From the NCBI GenBank assembly GCA_036583965.1, contig JAZBQD010000014.1:28377490-28441489 (forward strand): 64,000 bases of DNA, written 5' to 3'. Numbering within the stretch: the stretch's first letter is position 1; each line of letters starts with the position of its first letter. The DNA is from Prunella strophiata (taxonomy: Eukaryota > Chordata > Aves > Passeriformes > Prunellidae). The position numbers and the translations under genes were made by a program. The notes beneath the pieces were generated by a model. The model did no database searches. It was not told where the DNA came from and saw only the letters and a list, made by a program, of their open reading frames with translations. Of the stretch, positions 1 through 11,449 are shown piece by piece.

Positions 1-3000
1 ATAAAAATACGAAGCTGTTCTGTGTTATTAGCACTATCACCACTCAGTTCTGAAACAGCCACTCTCCCAAGATGTTTGACTCTCTGTGTACTTCTGTACT
101 GACCTTAGCCTCACAGCTGGCATGCAAACCTCCTGAGTAGGAGCTGCCTGACCTTTAGAGGCAATGGTGAGGAGGATAAGTGTTTGCACACCTCATTTTT
201 CCACTCAGGGGAACCTGTGAACTAAGGAAACTGTTCTCTTAGAGATGCAATAAGGCTGGTGACTGCTATGGGGAAGAGCAGGGCCATGGAGCAGCAAGTG
301 TTCCCCGCCCCTCTCTGACGACTGTTAATCATTTCAGCTCATAACCTGCTCACAAGCTAATACAGGCTTTAAAATGATTGATGACTCATATGCAAGTGCT
401 TTTTATTGGGGTAGGTATAGTCAGGGGACTGTTAAGGAAAAACAGAAACTCCTACTCTGCTCTTAGTTTCTTGCTGTTCTCAGTTTTCTCCATTTCTACA
501 GACTCAAGAACAATGCTGGGATTGCATTCCCTGATCGTCAGTGATACTGAATGTCACACTGATCACCATCTGTTTAAAATAATACAAAAAATGGGAAATC
601 AGAACTGAAATAAACTCAAAGCCAGGTATCTCATCAGATTCTGCTTTCTGTGACTTTTCCTGTGATGTTGGGTGTCCCAGCTGGTCAGTTGGCATGGGGT
701 GTGAGCCAGTGGGGCGGCAGGCAGCTGAGCACTGGAAGCAGGGGGGGAATTCAGGGTGTGCAGAAGAAACAGGGCATGTGATCAGCTCCTGGGAGAAAAA
801 AGCCAGAGCTATTTTGGTGGGTGCATATGGCCATGTGGTTTTCTCTAGTTCCAGCTCTTGTGCGAGAGTGTTTGTATTTACCTACATTTAACAGCTGATC
901 TTTTGAAAATAATAAGCCAAACCATGAGGCAAAAGGTTGCCTCATCATTATGAGTTCTTCATGCTGCCCAAGAATCCCACCCTATTTTTTCTAAGCAGAA
1001 AGTAATGGTCTTCTAGAGCTTGACTGAATGCCACTGCAATAGGTGTATGGCCTTTCTCTGCCCTTTTCCTGCCAGACTACAAGAGCTGAATCAGTTTAAT
1101 ACATGCTGCCACAGACAATTTATATTTTGCATTTGTTCACAACAAGAAGTCATAGTTGTGTAGAGTAACTGCTAAAATAAACAATATAAAATTCCTGTAT
1201 TAAGACACATGATATATTGAACTTGAGCTTCCAGCATTTGATTTACAATTCAACAGCCAAAATATATAACAACCACCTCTGTGATGGGAATTGATTTCCA
1301 TATGATGGGTTTTATGGAGCAGCAACCATTGCACTACTCGGGTAATTCACTGCAGCCATCCATGGCATTCCCTTTTGCTCTGCAGAGCCCATGTACTGCT
1401 CACAGCATACCATGTTAACAGATAAGAAAATGCCAGCAAAATAAAAGTCATCTTTTCAGAGTCTCACTTTTGTGGGTTCTAGTGCTTGCAGTCTTCAATC
1501 TGGCCACCACTTGCCTTGCTGAGCTTTAAATGGAGATTATTTGACAAAAGCCTTTTTATGTCTGAGAGTTTCCATTTTTGTGTTGAAATACCAGGTATCA
1601 CTCTCAAACTTCATATATTCTTTCATTCTAATAGATGGCAGACAAACTTTGATCTAACACTGGGCACTGAAGTTACATTTTTTCTGTGGTATGTGTGCTA
1701 AGATAATTTTGAAAAACTGTCAGTAAATGCCTGACATCTTTATTTCTTCTTGGTAATTAAAGGGCGTGTCTTGTTTTCCAAATGGCTCTAGAAAAAGTTA
1801 CACCTTTTTTGCCAAATGTATGCCTTATTACTCTTGCTGTTTAAAATAGTTTTTGTTCTGTAAGAGGGGAACCAGCTCCAATTATTGGCTGGGGGAGGAG
1901 TATTGAGTGGAGCAGATATTCCTCTAGTTATTTTAAGTAAATTTACTTAATTTCTCATGAAAGGAGCCTGCCTATAGGCAAGGTAGAGGTAAACAAGTTT
2001 CCAGCAGTTGAGCTAGGCAATAAGCATTTCATGTGTGAATGAAACCCTACCAGAAGGTACCAACTGGGAAAGGCAGAGAAATATTTCTCCATTTGTTTTG
2101 AATTGCCATGTTCTCAAATCCTGGTTGCTATAAAAAGTAGGTCATTATTACGATTTTGAAGTGAACCATGGTGCTTTCAACGCCCCATGTTATGTCATAT
2201 TTACTGTTTGGTTTGGATTTACTGTGGGACTGTTGAGAGCTGTGCCCTGTGTGATAAGCTGTATTGAGAGAGGACCTGCTCCTCAGAATACCCTTCACCT
2301 GGAGAAGATACTGCTAGTGGAAAGGGAAGGAATACAGTGAATGATGCTTCCAAATTGCATTTCTTCTACAGAGGCAGTGGAAAGCAATGCTAAGAAGAAT
2401 GAAAGTCATTTCAGAACAGTCTTGCCCTGTATGGAGTCAGTGCAAGAAAGCATTTCAACACGCAGTAAATTTTAATCACCTTAAGAAAGTGATTAAGGAT
2501 ATTATTTAATGCTGTCCTGAGTCAGGACTAATATCTGTTCATTTAAATAAAATAAAAAATTCTGTAAGCTCAGACAATGCAAAAGTGAAAGCAAACCCCA
2601 GTTTGATAAAAGATCTATGGGCCAGGCAGCCTTCCAGAGGGCAGGCATTCTCAAATGTCACTGCAGTTAAGAGATGGAAAATATTTCCTGATTGCACCAG
2701 CTCTGTATCTGAGTTAGCCAACTCTGAGAAAAGCTGGGCTTATTTTTGTCACAGCTGGGGGGAGAATAACTATATCTATGGAGCAGGTAAACTCAAATGC
2801 AAACATACTTTTGTATCTTTTAGAAAATTTACAGACTTGAACCAGAATGGCAGTTACTGAAATTGCTACAAATGCAGCTCAGTGTGCTGAGTTCAGTGAA
2901 GTTACATACAGCTAATCTTGTAAGTAGCAGGGTAGCTACCTGCCATCATTCCATGAAAATGCTGGAGGGGAGCCTAAGGTCTGGCTGAGCTTGTTTCTTC

Positions 3001-3998
3001 AGCCACAGGATAGTGTATTTCCATTAACTCTGCTCTGCTCTACCTGACTGGGATATTTTATTCCTTTCAGTAGGTTTTTGCTCCTTAAGCTTACTCATGT
3101 GCTTTAAAATGCATGCTTCTCTGCTCCTCTTGGTCTGTATTTGCTTCACTAATAAGTGCTGGATACTGATACTAATACCATCACTGAAATAAGCTTGATC
3201 TCATGAGTACTGGATCATGTTGAAATAGTGATACTGAATGAATACGTGTTTACTACTATTGTGTTTTCTGGGAAAAAATATCTTTCTAATATCAACTTTT
3301 TCATGTCCCAGTTACTGAGGTCTATCTTTCTAGTTCTCTCTATCTGTTGTTTAAAATATATCAAAATAACAACACCATAGCAAATTAATAAGCTACAATA
3401 TTTTCATATTTGTTTTTCCTACTAATAGTCTTGAAGTACAGGTTTTATTTGCAATGTGCAGCTTGTTTAACAAAGCCAAACTGTTCAGATAAAAATACCC
3501 CCATGTAAAATTTTCAGCTCCTCTGCAAGAGCCTATGGAGGCAGAAAAGGCAGTTTCATAATCTTTGCTGGCCTGAAGCACTTGATTCCTGATTATTAGC
3601 CAATTTGTTAACTCTTCTGATTCAAATACGCAAAAGGGTGAGTAAGCAATAAACCATTTCAAATCAATCCATCTGGCAGTAGGTAAAATAGCTATAATGA
3701 ACAGCATGTTTACAGAGCACATTTCCTACTCAGTCTAGTCATTTGCAGGATTCAGGCTGCAGATGTCACAGGTTGTCTAAGAGGCATTAGATGTGAGGAG
3801 ATGACTGGATGTGAAAGGGGACTTGGAGGATAATTTATGATGATGGATGTTTGCTGTTTGTGCACACTTCATTAGCTAAGTCAGTCCAGCTGGCACTGCT
3901 GGGGCTTCTCTGCTTTCCCTGCTGCTGCTGGCCCTTGGCTCTGAGTTCACAGGTGAGGGAACACAAACATATGCTTGTGAATGTGTGATTTTTTTAAT
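1..3998. other. Non-coding, probably intergenic DNA
   Basis: AT-rich single-copy-looking sequence. I see no convincing exon, no repeat with a recognisable consensus and no CpG-rich promoter. A 109-codon open frame on the minus strand (3393-3722) is the longest frame here, but it lacks a clear family or a splice context I trust. Confidence 0.6.
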
Positions 3999-4003
3999 GA
4001 TGA

Positions 4004-4573
4004 TGTTGTGGTTCAACCCCAGCCGGCAACTGGGCCCTGCTCAGCCGCTCGCTCACCCCTGGTGAGTTTAGGGAGAGAATCAGAAGGTAACAGCTTGAAA
4101 AACTCACTGAGCTGACATAAAAACAGTTTAACAGGGAAAGCAAAAACCACACACGTGAGCAAAGCAAAGAGGGAATTAATTCACTGCTTCCCGTGGGCTG
4201 GCAGGTGTTCAGCCTTACAGGAGAGCAGGGCTCCATCACACAGAACAGTGACTTGGAAGATGAGTGCCATTGCTCTGAATGTTCCCTGCTTCCTCCTTCT
4301 TTCCCCAGATTGATATAATGAGCACAATGCCATATGGTGTGGAAAATCCCTGTGCTCAGCTGGGGTCAGCTGTCCCAGCTGTGTTCCCTCCCAACTCCTT
4401 GTGCACCCCCAGCCCTCTCTTTGGTGGGGTGGGGTGAGAAGCAGAAAAGTCCTTGATGCTGTGTGACCATTGATCAACAACAGCTACAACATCCCTGTGT
4501 TACCAGCACTGTTCCCAGCCCTACACCAGCTGCTACGGAGGAAATGAACTCTATTCCAGCCAAAAGCAGCAGA
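4004..4573 (+). mobile_element. Solo LTR of an avian endogenous retrovirus
   Basis: The element opens with TGTTGTGGTTCAACCCCAGC and continues with the 'ccggcaactgggccctgctcagccgctcgctc' type of text seen at the start of very common passerine ERV LTRs (TguLTR5-like, from memory of the family). It ends near 'ctattccagccaaaagcagca'. The 5-bp word GATGA lies directly before it (3999-4003) and again at 4574-4578, which fits a target-site duplication. The right end would then be ...GCAGA rather than the usual CA, so the exact boundary may be 2 bp off. No gag, pol or env sequence adjoins it, so it is a solo LTR left by recombination. Orientation is plus from the LTR start sequence. I see no AATAAA inside it. 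Confidence 0.8.
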
Positions 4574-4578
4574 GATGA

Positions 4579-5552
4579 TTGAGGAAGGCATGAGGGATCT
4601 CTAATGGAGCTCTTAGAATTTCCCATTCTCTATTGGGGCTGAAAGGGATATATTGTAGTATTTCCCTCTTCTGCAGGCACAGCAAACACACAATCCATTG
4701 AGTTTCTGTTTTAAATATGGCAATTTTATTTTGACTTGAGATATTCTGGGATCTAACAAGATCCTGAATTCACTCCCAACATAAGAAGCTTTGTATTTGT
4801 CTCAACCAATGCTATCAGCATAATGTCTTGGTATGATGAATCTGGATTGCATTCAATGGGAACACAAGTCTTACTAAATAATAGCAGGATTTGGCTTTGT
4901 GTATGAAAAATTATTAGGTGAATCACTAGTAGCAGCAAAAGCAACTGAATAGCTATCTGAAAAGTGAAAACATGAAGTGTTTTTCAATGATCCTGAATAC
5001 AACAGCTAAAATCACACCAGGCTAACAGTTATACCAAAATTGTGGTAGCACACTGTTTAGCAAGGATGAGCCAATTCTTTTGCTTTTTGAACAATGAATA
5101 ACACCAAATTTTTACAGTTACAGTCAAATTTCTTGAGTAAATATAGATGGAAGTGTTCATACAGGCAGCAACAAGATCATGTACCTCCCAGATTTTAATG
5201 ACAAAGGACAGATCATTTTCCTACATTTAGTGTGAAGAAAGTAACTAGGTTGATGCTCACATTTTATTTTGTATTTGTGCATATAGTGTTATTTTATTTC
5301 TATAATGGGCCTTGTGAGCAGACAGCTACTTCCTTTCTTCTGTGAGCTGTCTCATTGCTTTAAATTGACATCTCCTGGAGGAGAGAGACAGCATGTGACA
5401 TGTGTACAGAATCCAAGATTGATAAGGGTATGCTTTTATTCATTTTAATAACTAAGAAGGAGTGAAGATTGACAGTTCAATCACTCATTAATAAAGACTG
5501 ACTTTATTCCCATTCATGAAACAGCTAGTGAGATTTTAAAACATTTAAAAAA

Positions 5553-5608
<56 letters not shown>

Positions 5609-8600
5609 TATTATTATTATTATTATATTTAGTACTTTCCCCTCACGTGAAAGTTTTAAAAAATCACTGTCAACAAACAGAGTTTTAATTAGTCTGTAAA
5701 CTACCCCAAAATTACTGATCTGTTCAGTTGTTGGGGTTTTTTTGGAAATATCTTTTCTGCTTACAGACTGATAAGAGGCAGGACTTAAGTAAATGCTCAC
5801 TGTAGTTAAACATGTTGCTAAACCATAGCAGAGCCACAGGACTAATACATCATTCCAGACAAGAGAGGATCAAACTAGGTTATGTAAATTTTAATTTGCC
5901 ATGGATGGAGGTCTCTGGCTCACCTTGACTGAATCTAAACATCAATGATGAGATTAATGCTGGAGTCCACTGTGAAGGACTTGATAGAGTACACCCAAGC
6001 CTTGTCCCATTGGTGACTGAGGGAAGTCAATGCTGACTGTGGCTTTTGCAGGCTGCCAGGGTGTAGCTTGTGAGAACAGGCTGGATGCTCCTCTGGTGGG
6101 ATGGGCAGGACCAGCTCATGGAAGAGAAAATCACCACATAAACCCAGCCTCAACATGTCTGCAGGGTAAAGGAGGTAATCACACAATCATGTCAAGTCTT
6201 TTTCTCTGTTAGCACCATTCCTCTTTCAATTCCTTTGAAGACCTCTTCAAGCTTTCCCTCCCAAAGCAAGGTTTAGTTAGATTTGAACAGTTTCACACCC
6301 ATTTCTTTCCTTGATTGCACTGTCAAATGAGATTGATTTGTCAGTTTGTCTTATTGTCTGTTCATGTTCTACAATAAGATGTCAATCTCCCAGACCTAAG
6401 AAGCTCATATGGTTTTTTTGGCAGTGAGTCACATTTTCTATGGTTTGGCTGTGAAAATCGTTGTTCTCATTCTTCTGTTGACTGGTTAGGTGAAGGGCAG
6501 ATAAAGACAATCTCGTTATTTAAAAAAAACCCACCTCTTGCTTCAGCTGATTGGGTGGAGAGATGGTTTCGTTCCCATAGCAACATTTTGCATCCAAACC
6601 TGCAGAAACGAGGCTGGCTACAGGCATTTCAAACATGCTGCCTTTAAAGAGCAGGTTGTACTCTACAATGTGTTTTCATTTTTGCATCTGACAGAATTAT
6701 TCCGTAAACACCAGAGGGGGGAAAAAAAAAAGGATCTTTGCATCCACATATGTGAAACTGGAGCCTGGTGATATTTAGTAGAATATCACTCTCCTAGAAT
6801 GCTCTCCTACTATCAGTTGTCTGGACACCAGAACTTTAGGTAAAAACCAGTCAGCCCAAAGCTCAGATGCCACTTTTGTAAGAGTTCTTTTACTTTCCAG
6901 TGGAGTCAACACCACTGAGCAAGATGTTTGGAGGGAACTGGCTAATGGGCTGAGGAAGAGTAAAACCCAAGCAGGAGGTTGTACCTCAAAAAGGTGGGGC
7001 AGCACTAGGGGATGGGCTGTTGGATTCTTGCAGAAGTGACAGATGGGATGAAGGAAAAAAATTCTTTCCCAATACAAGGAGCTGCTGAAGGACGACACCA
7101 TTGGACAAAGATTGGAGGATAAAAGTTATTTATGTTCTGGGCTTTTTCACCCTGTAAATGTTGATCATACAGTAGCAGGGGTAATTTTTGTGGGAATTGG
7201 ACTTCAGTGACAGAAGACAAGACAAGGAATGTATTTTGCTTCAGGACTTTTGGTTCATTTGTGAAAAACTGGAAAATAAGGACAGGGCAGAAGAAATTTT
7301 TAGTAGTCTTTAGGGAAGATGATACAAACTGGCTCTACCTCTTTGGCTGCCATCCAGCTGTGCTTCTCCAGACAGAACCTGTCAATCAGCACAAGTCTTG
7401 TTCAGGCAGAACTGGAAGATTCCATGTATTTATCCAGGATTTCACTTTGGCAGATAAACAGCTCAGTGGGACAGTACATGTCAGAAGCACAGGAAAAAAT
7501 TGGTCCAGGAAAAAATTATTAATTCCTCCAGAAGAACAAAACTGCCAACAAAATGTGTGCATAGAGGCATTGTTAGAGTATTTTAAGAATGGTATTTCCT
7601 TATATTAGTATACAGTATACAGTGATACTTTAATGGGGAATTGCATCACCTTTTCTTCATGTTTGACTTTGCCACTGATAAGCAAAGTATGACATTAAGA
7701 ATAATAAAAAGTTGGCGTTATTGGCAAATTCCTTAGTGGGAACAAGTTGAGAGCACTATAGTGTAGCACCATTAGCTGGTAATGTAAAACTGTAAAATTA
7801 CCCAAATATGAGAAGGCAGCAAATTGTTACCTAAAGCTTTTGGAGGGAAGGAAATACAGACAGATTGATTTGAGAAGTTTTGTGGAAGGAAGACACCAAA
7901 AAACATGAGTGAAAGTCAGAGGAAATAAGAAGCAGGTGTGTTCATGCTGAATGCCCGTTGTTCTCCAGTTATCCAGACCTCATCTGAGCTGTCCAGCATG
8001 GGGTGGAATTCCCACCAATCATATTCTGATTAAGTGGCATTACTGCATGTGGCTAAAGCTCTTTGAAGATAAGCAAACTAACATGGCTTTGTCAAAACAA
8101 GCTTGAAATTAACTAAACAATTCTTGTTGGTCATAATTTTTATTAGAGGGTATTTGGAGGAGAAAGAATGTTTCTGTACAGGGACTGTTCCTGCAGACAG
8201 TGGGTCAGTTCCACCAAATGACACATTGCTTTGTGTCCAGACTTCCTCTGAAGATGTCTGGTATTGAACAAGCATGGTAAGTGGGCTAAAACTGTAAGAG
8301 AAAAGGGGCACACAGACTGATGTAAGAGTGAGCGTACTGAGGAGGAACATAAAGTTACAGCAGCAGAGGGGCAGGAGAATGTGGGTGCCAAGGGCTATGT
8401 ACAGTCATAACAACTGAGAAAAATCAGCAAAAAACACCATAAAAACCAAAAACACAGTGATGGGATGAAAGAGTCACAAGCAGTCCTGAGGCCCTGGAAG
8501 GATGTTATCTCAGACAAGACAAGACAAGTCAGTAAATTTAATTATTTGCTGCTGTTTGGCCAGATGGCCTGGAGTTGTATCAAAAATCCCTACCCACCAC

Positions 8601-10555
8601 ATTTCTTGATAGGTCTGGATTCCAAACTTTTCATCTATCTTAAAATGTTTATGTTTTCAAAATAAAGGGATGTACTTAAATTTTTACAGCTCCAGAAAAA
8701 AAATTGCAGAGGTCAGCAGTGAAAGGAGACAGAGCTGTTATAAGAAAGTAATTTAAAAACACGCACTGAGGTGAGTTATCTAACACAGCTTTGGGCATCA
8801 GGATCCATCTCCAGGGCAAATGGCTCAGCCCTGAATTGAGAAGACAGGAGCTCTGGCCTTGAGATGGAAACCAGACTTCCACAACCTGTTGTTAGGTACA
8901 CCAAGGAGGTCGTTCTCTGAAAAATCTCTTTCCATTCCTGACTTTGGATAGTTTATGGCTTGTCAGGAGATGAAACTTGTTCTAAAGTACTGAATCCTAC
9001 TAATGGATAAAAAGCCAAGGTACCAAGCACTGATGTTTGGAGTACTCTAAGAATCCCATACATGTAATTTTAGCATTGCAGGACCTCAATCTCAGGGTTT
9101 CAACTCTTTTTTTAATCACACTCTGAGATTTTCTTCAGAAAAGAAGTGATTTCAGAGCACATATATTTTCCTGAGTGTAACTACAGAGAAAATATATCCC
9201 AGAGATAGATTCCCCTACATCTATGGTCTAGGATTATTGCTGATGTTCTTATTCTTTGTTATTATCCCATTTCACTAAGTAGTAAACTAGTAGTTGTATC
9301 AAGCTTACACTAATCAAACCTCATGCAAGCAGGACATGTGCAATTCAGTGAGGAATGCCTGGAAGAAAGGAAATCTGTTTGAGAGTCTGTCACAACTGGG
9401 GTGACAGCAGGTACATGAAGAGGGATGTGTCTCAGCATTTTACAGTGGGTAGTGGCCTAAGAAGAGTTAATGACTGCAGCAGGCTCCTGCCTGCTGTTTT
9501 TGGAAACACTGCTGGTTTCTGTGCATAGTCATCTACAATGACTCTGACAACATCCTACCGTACCTGTTGTATGGACATTTTGACAAAACTCAGGGTTCTT
9601 CATTTTCAGGAGATGAAAGGGAAGAAGCAACCTGAGCAAGTGAAGAGGAGCACTACTGAAGTCTGTACAACCAGACCTGAGAGAGCAGAAGTACCTAACA
9701 ACCAGCATCAGAGACACAAATCAGCATGCTAAAAGGAGTACAGTCAAATCTTAGCCCAATAGCTGACACTGACCATAACCAACATAACAAACTGCTAGTC
9801 ATGCACATTCCACTCAAGTGACAACCCCACCATTTCAGCACCTTAAGGCAACATTATGCTGACTGACATCACATACCACAAGATGAAAAGCAGCAACATT
9901 TGACTCAGCATCACAAACATGATGGCCAAAATTGATGGCCAAGTATTCTTGGCTTGCTGCTACCATGATACAATGTTACAAACTTAATACTAATCTCCAG
10001 TGAATATTTTCTTGCTTCAGCTAAACTGCTCCTGTCAAACTAAGTTCAAGTGTAAATGTGATGACAGTTTTCCCTAACTTGTCTGCTTTTTATTTGTTAT
10101 CTATCTTGCTAGAAATTAATTTCTGTGGGTTGCTACATGCTCACAGGACTGAGGTTTCATGAAAAGTTACTTGAAGAATGTACCACTACACAGAGAAAAC
10201 TTGAATAATGGGTTGCCCTAAGATAAGTCACATCCTTCAGAATCAGAAATGTGTGGTCCAGTCCACCCAGCCACAGCACAATCTGCTGCTCTGCGTTTGG
10301 CTGCTCAGCACACAGGTTCACCCGGGGGATGTGTGTGCAGGTGTAACACACCACGATTCACCTCCACACACTCGACAGCGGGAGCCCTGGATTCTTGCCT
10401 TTAACATTATTACAGAAAGTGTGTAATAATTAACAATAAATACCTTTCGAGATCGGATTCTATTTTAACTTGGGAACAGCTTGTCACTCTGATGGTGTAC
10501 TACAGCTTTCAGGAAAAGTAAATTGCTGCTGGAATGTGTGTAATTTGCTTCAGGT
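4579..10555. other. Non-coding DNA upstream of the CpG island
   Basis: Apart from the microsatellite at 5554-5628 I find nothing firm. Two exon-like stretches on the plus strand, 6052-6165 and 9610-9732, have acceptor-like 5' ends and open frames but no family match; they are discussed as findings. A 133-codon plus-strand frame at 7207-7608 begins with GTG and is probably chance. A CAG|GTGAG donor-like site at 10551-10558 lies just before the CpG island. Confidence 0.5.
5554..5628. repeat. (ATT)n trinucleotide microsatellite
   Basis: About 25 units of ATT, with one interruption (ATATT) near 5607 and another at the 3' end. The tract is long and nearly pure, so it is likely polymorphic in length. 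Confidence 0.95.
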
Positions 10556-10910
10556 GAGACTTGCTTCGTTACGAGAAGCTGGAGCACCGCGGGGTTCGAG
10601 CACCAAAAGCAGCGCGGTCCAAGCAGCTTCCCGCGGTCGGACCGGGCTGGGGCGATGCAGCCACCCAGCGCCTCGGACCATCCAGCCTCCCAGCCCGCCG
10701 TCTCCTCGCTCCGCGGCGGGAGCAGCCCCAGCCCTGCCCTGCCGTGACCCGGACCGGCCAACACGGCGCGGCTGCGGGCGAGCGCGCTGCTTTCCGCGGG
10801 GCTCTCCACAGTGCTCCGAGCGCCCACGCGGCGTGACAAGGACCCGCGGGAGCCGGGCGCCCGCTCCGCTCCTCTCTGCGGACCGCGGCTGCCCCGGGGC
10901 CGGGCAGCGG

Positions 10911-11025
10911 GCGGGGGCCGGTGCCGGGGCCGGTGCCGGGGAAGGGGCCGGCGCCGGGGAAGGGGCCGGTGCCGGTGCCGGGGCCGGGGAAGGGGCCGGG
11001 CGCCGGGGGTGGGTGGGCCCGGCCC
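10911..11025. repeat. G-rich GGGGCC/GGTGCC minisatellite
   Basis: An imperfect tandem array built from GGGGCC, GGTGCC and GGGGAA hexamer-like units, with about ten runs of four or more G on the plus strand. It lies 150-260 bp before the putative start codon, in the 5' UTR or core promoter. Runs of this kind can form G-quadruplexes, and the GGGGCC word recalls the C9orf72 expansion motif. Translation in any frame gives only Gly/Pro/Ala/Arg low-complexity peptide, so it is not treated as coding. Confidence 0.85.
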
Positions 11026-11119
11026 CCCCGGCCGCGCTGCCTCGTGCGGGCGCGGCCGTTGCGCCGCCGCTCAGTGCGGGCAGGCGGGCGGCGCGCACGG
11101 AGGGGCCGCCGCGCCGTGA

Positions 11120-11127
11120 GGGGCGGG
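11120..11127 (+). promoter_or_regulatory. GC box (Sp/KLF-type site)
   Basis: GGGGCGGG, followed by AG, lies about 50 bp before the putative start codon inside the CpG island. This is the classical Sp1/KLF core. With no TATA box present, it is a plausible core-promoter element. Confidence 0.45.
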
Positions 11128-11173
11128 AGAGCGCGGCGCCGCGGCGGGGAGCCCCCGGCGCTGCCCGCCCAGC

Positions 11174-11185
11174 ATGCTGCGCAAG
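11174..11185 (+). CDS. First coding exon (4 codons) of an unidentified gene
   Basis: ATG CTG CGC AAG is followed at once by GTAAGC, giving AAG|GTAAGC, a near-consensus donor. An in-frame TGA at 11,117-11,119 lies 57 bp upstream with no ATG between, so this is the first ATG of its frame. A stands at -3 (agcATGc), an acceptable Kozak context. The exon would encode MLRK and end in phase 0. Reading on past the donor gives only GC-rich low-complexity sequence. The next exon I can support, 40,979-41,082, is open only in the phase this exon requires. I do not recognise the gene. The whole exon could instead be 5' UTR if the true start lies downstream. Confidence 0.55.
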
Positions 11186-11434
11186 GTAAGCACCGCGCTC
11201 GCCGTCCGGCGCCGGGCGCCGACCCCGGGGGCGAGTCCGGGCGGGGACGGGAGCGGGGGCAGCGGCGGCGGCAGGTCCGTCGGGGCCCCGCCAGGTGGCG
11301 CCGTGGCGCCGGGCGGCCCCCGCGGGGCACTTGCGCCCCTGAGGGCGGGCGGGTTCCGAGGGGCGCGGTGCGAGCGGCGCGGTCCCAGGTGCGGGCAAAC
11401 TTTGCCTCCCCGGGCGGGCCGCGCTCCGGCCGGA

Positions 11435-11449
11435 GTTGCCATGGTTGCC
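11435..11449. promoter_or_regulatory. Tandem RFX-like half-sites
   Basis: GTTGCC-ATG-GTTGCC: two GTTGCC words in direct repeat separated by 3 bp, within the CpG island just inside the putative first intron. GTTGCC is the half-site of the RFX X-box (GTTGCCATGGCAAC type), and the first ten bases match that consensus. The second half is not inverted as in a full X-box, so binding is uncertain. Confidence 0.3.

Noticed and set aside
3393..3722. 109-codon minus-strand frame in AT-rich DNA
   Set aside because: Unusually long for its base composition, but hydrophobic and Cys/Trp-scattered with no convincing acceptor at a sensible place and no known domain.
4181..4480. 99-codon minus-strand frame
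   Set aside because: It lies inside the solo LTR, antisense to it. LTRs do not encode such a protein.
7207..7608. 133-codon plus-strand frame
   Set aside because: It begins with GTG, has no family resemblance and no paired splice sites, and is bordered by ordinary AT-rich DNA. It is probably chance.
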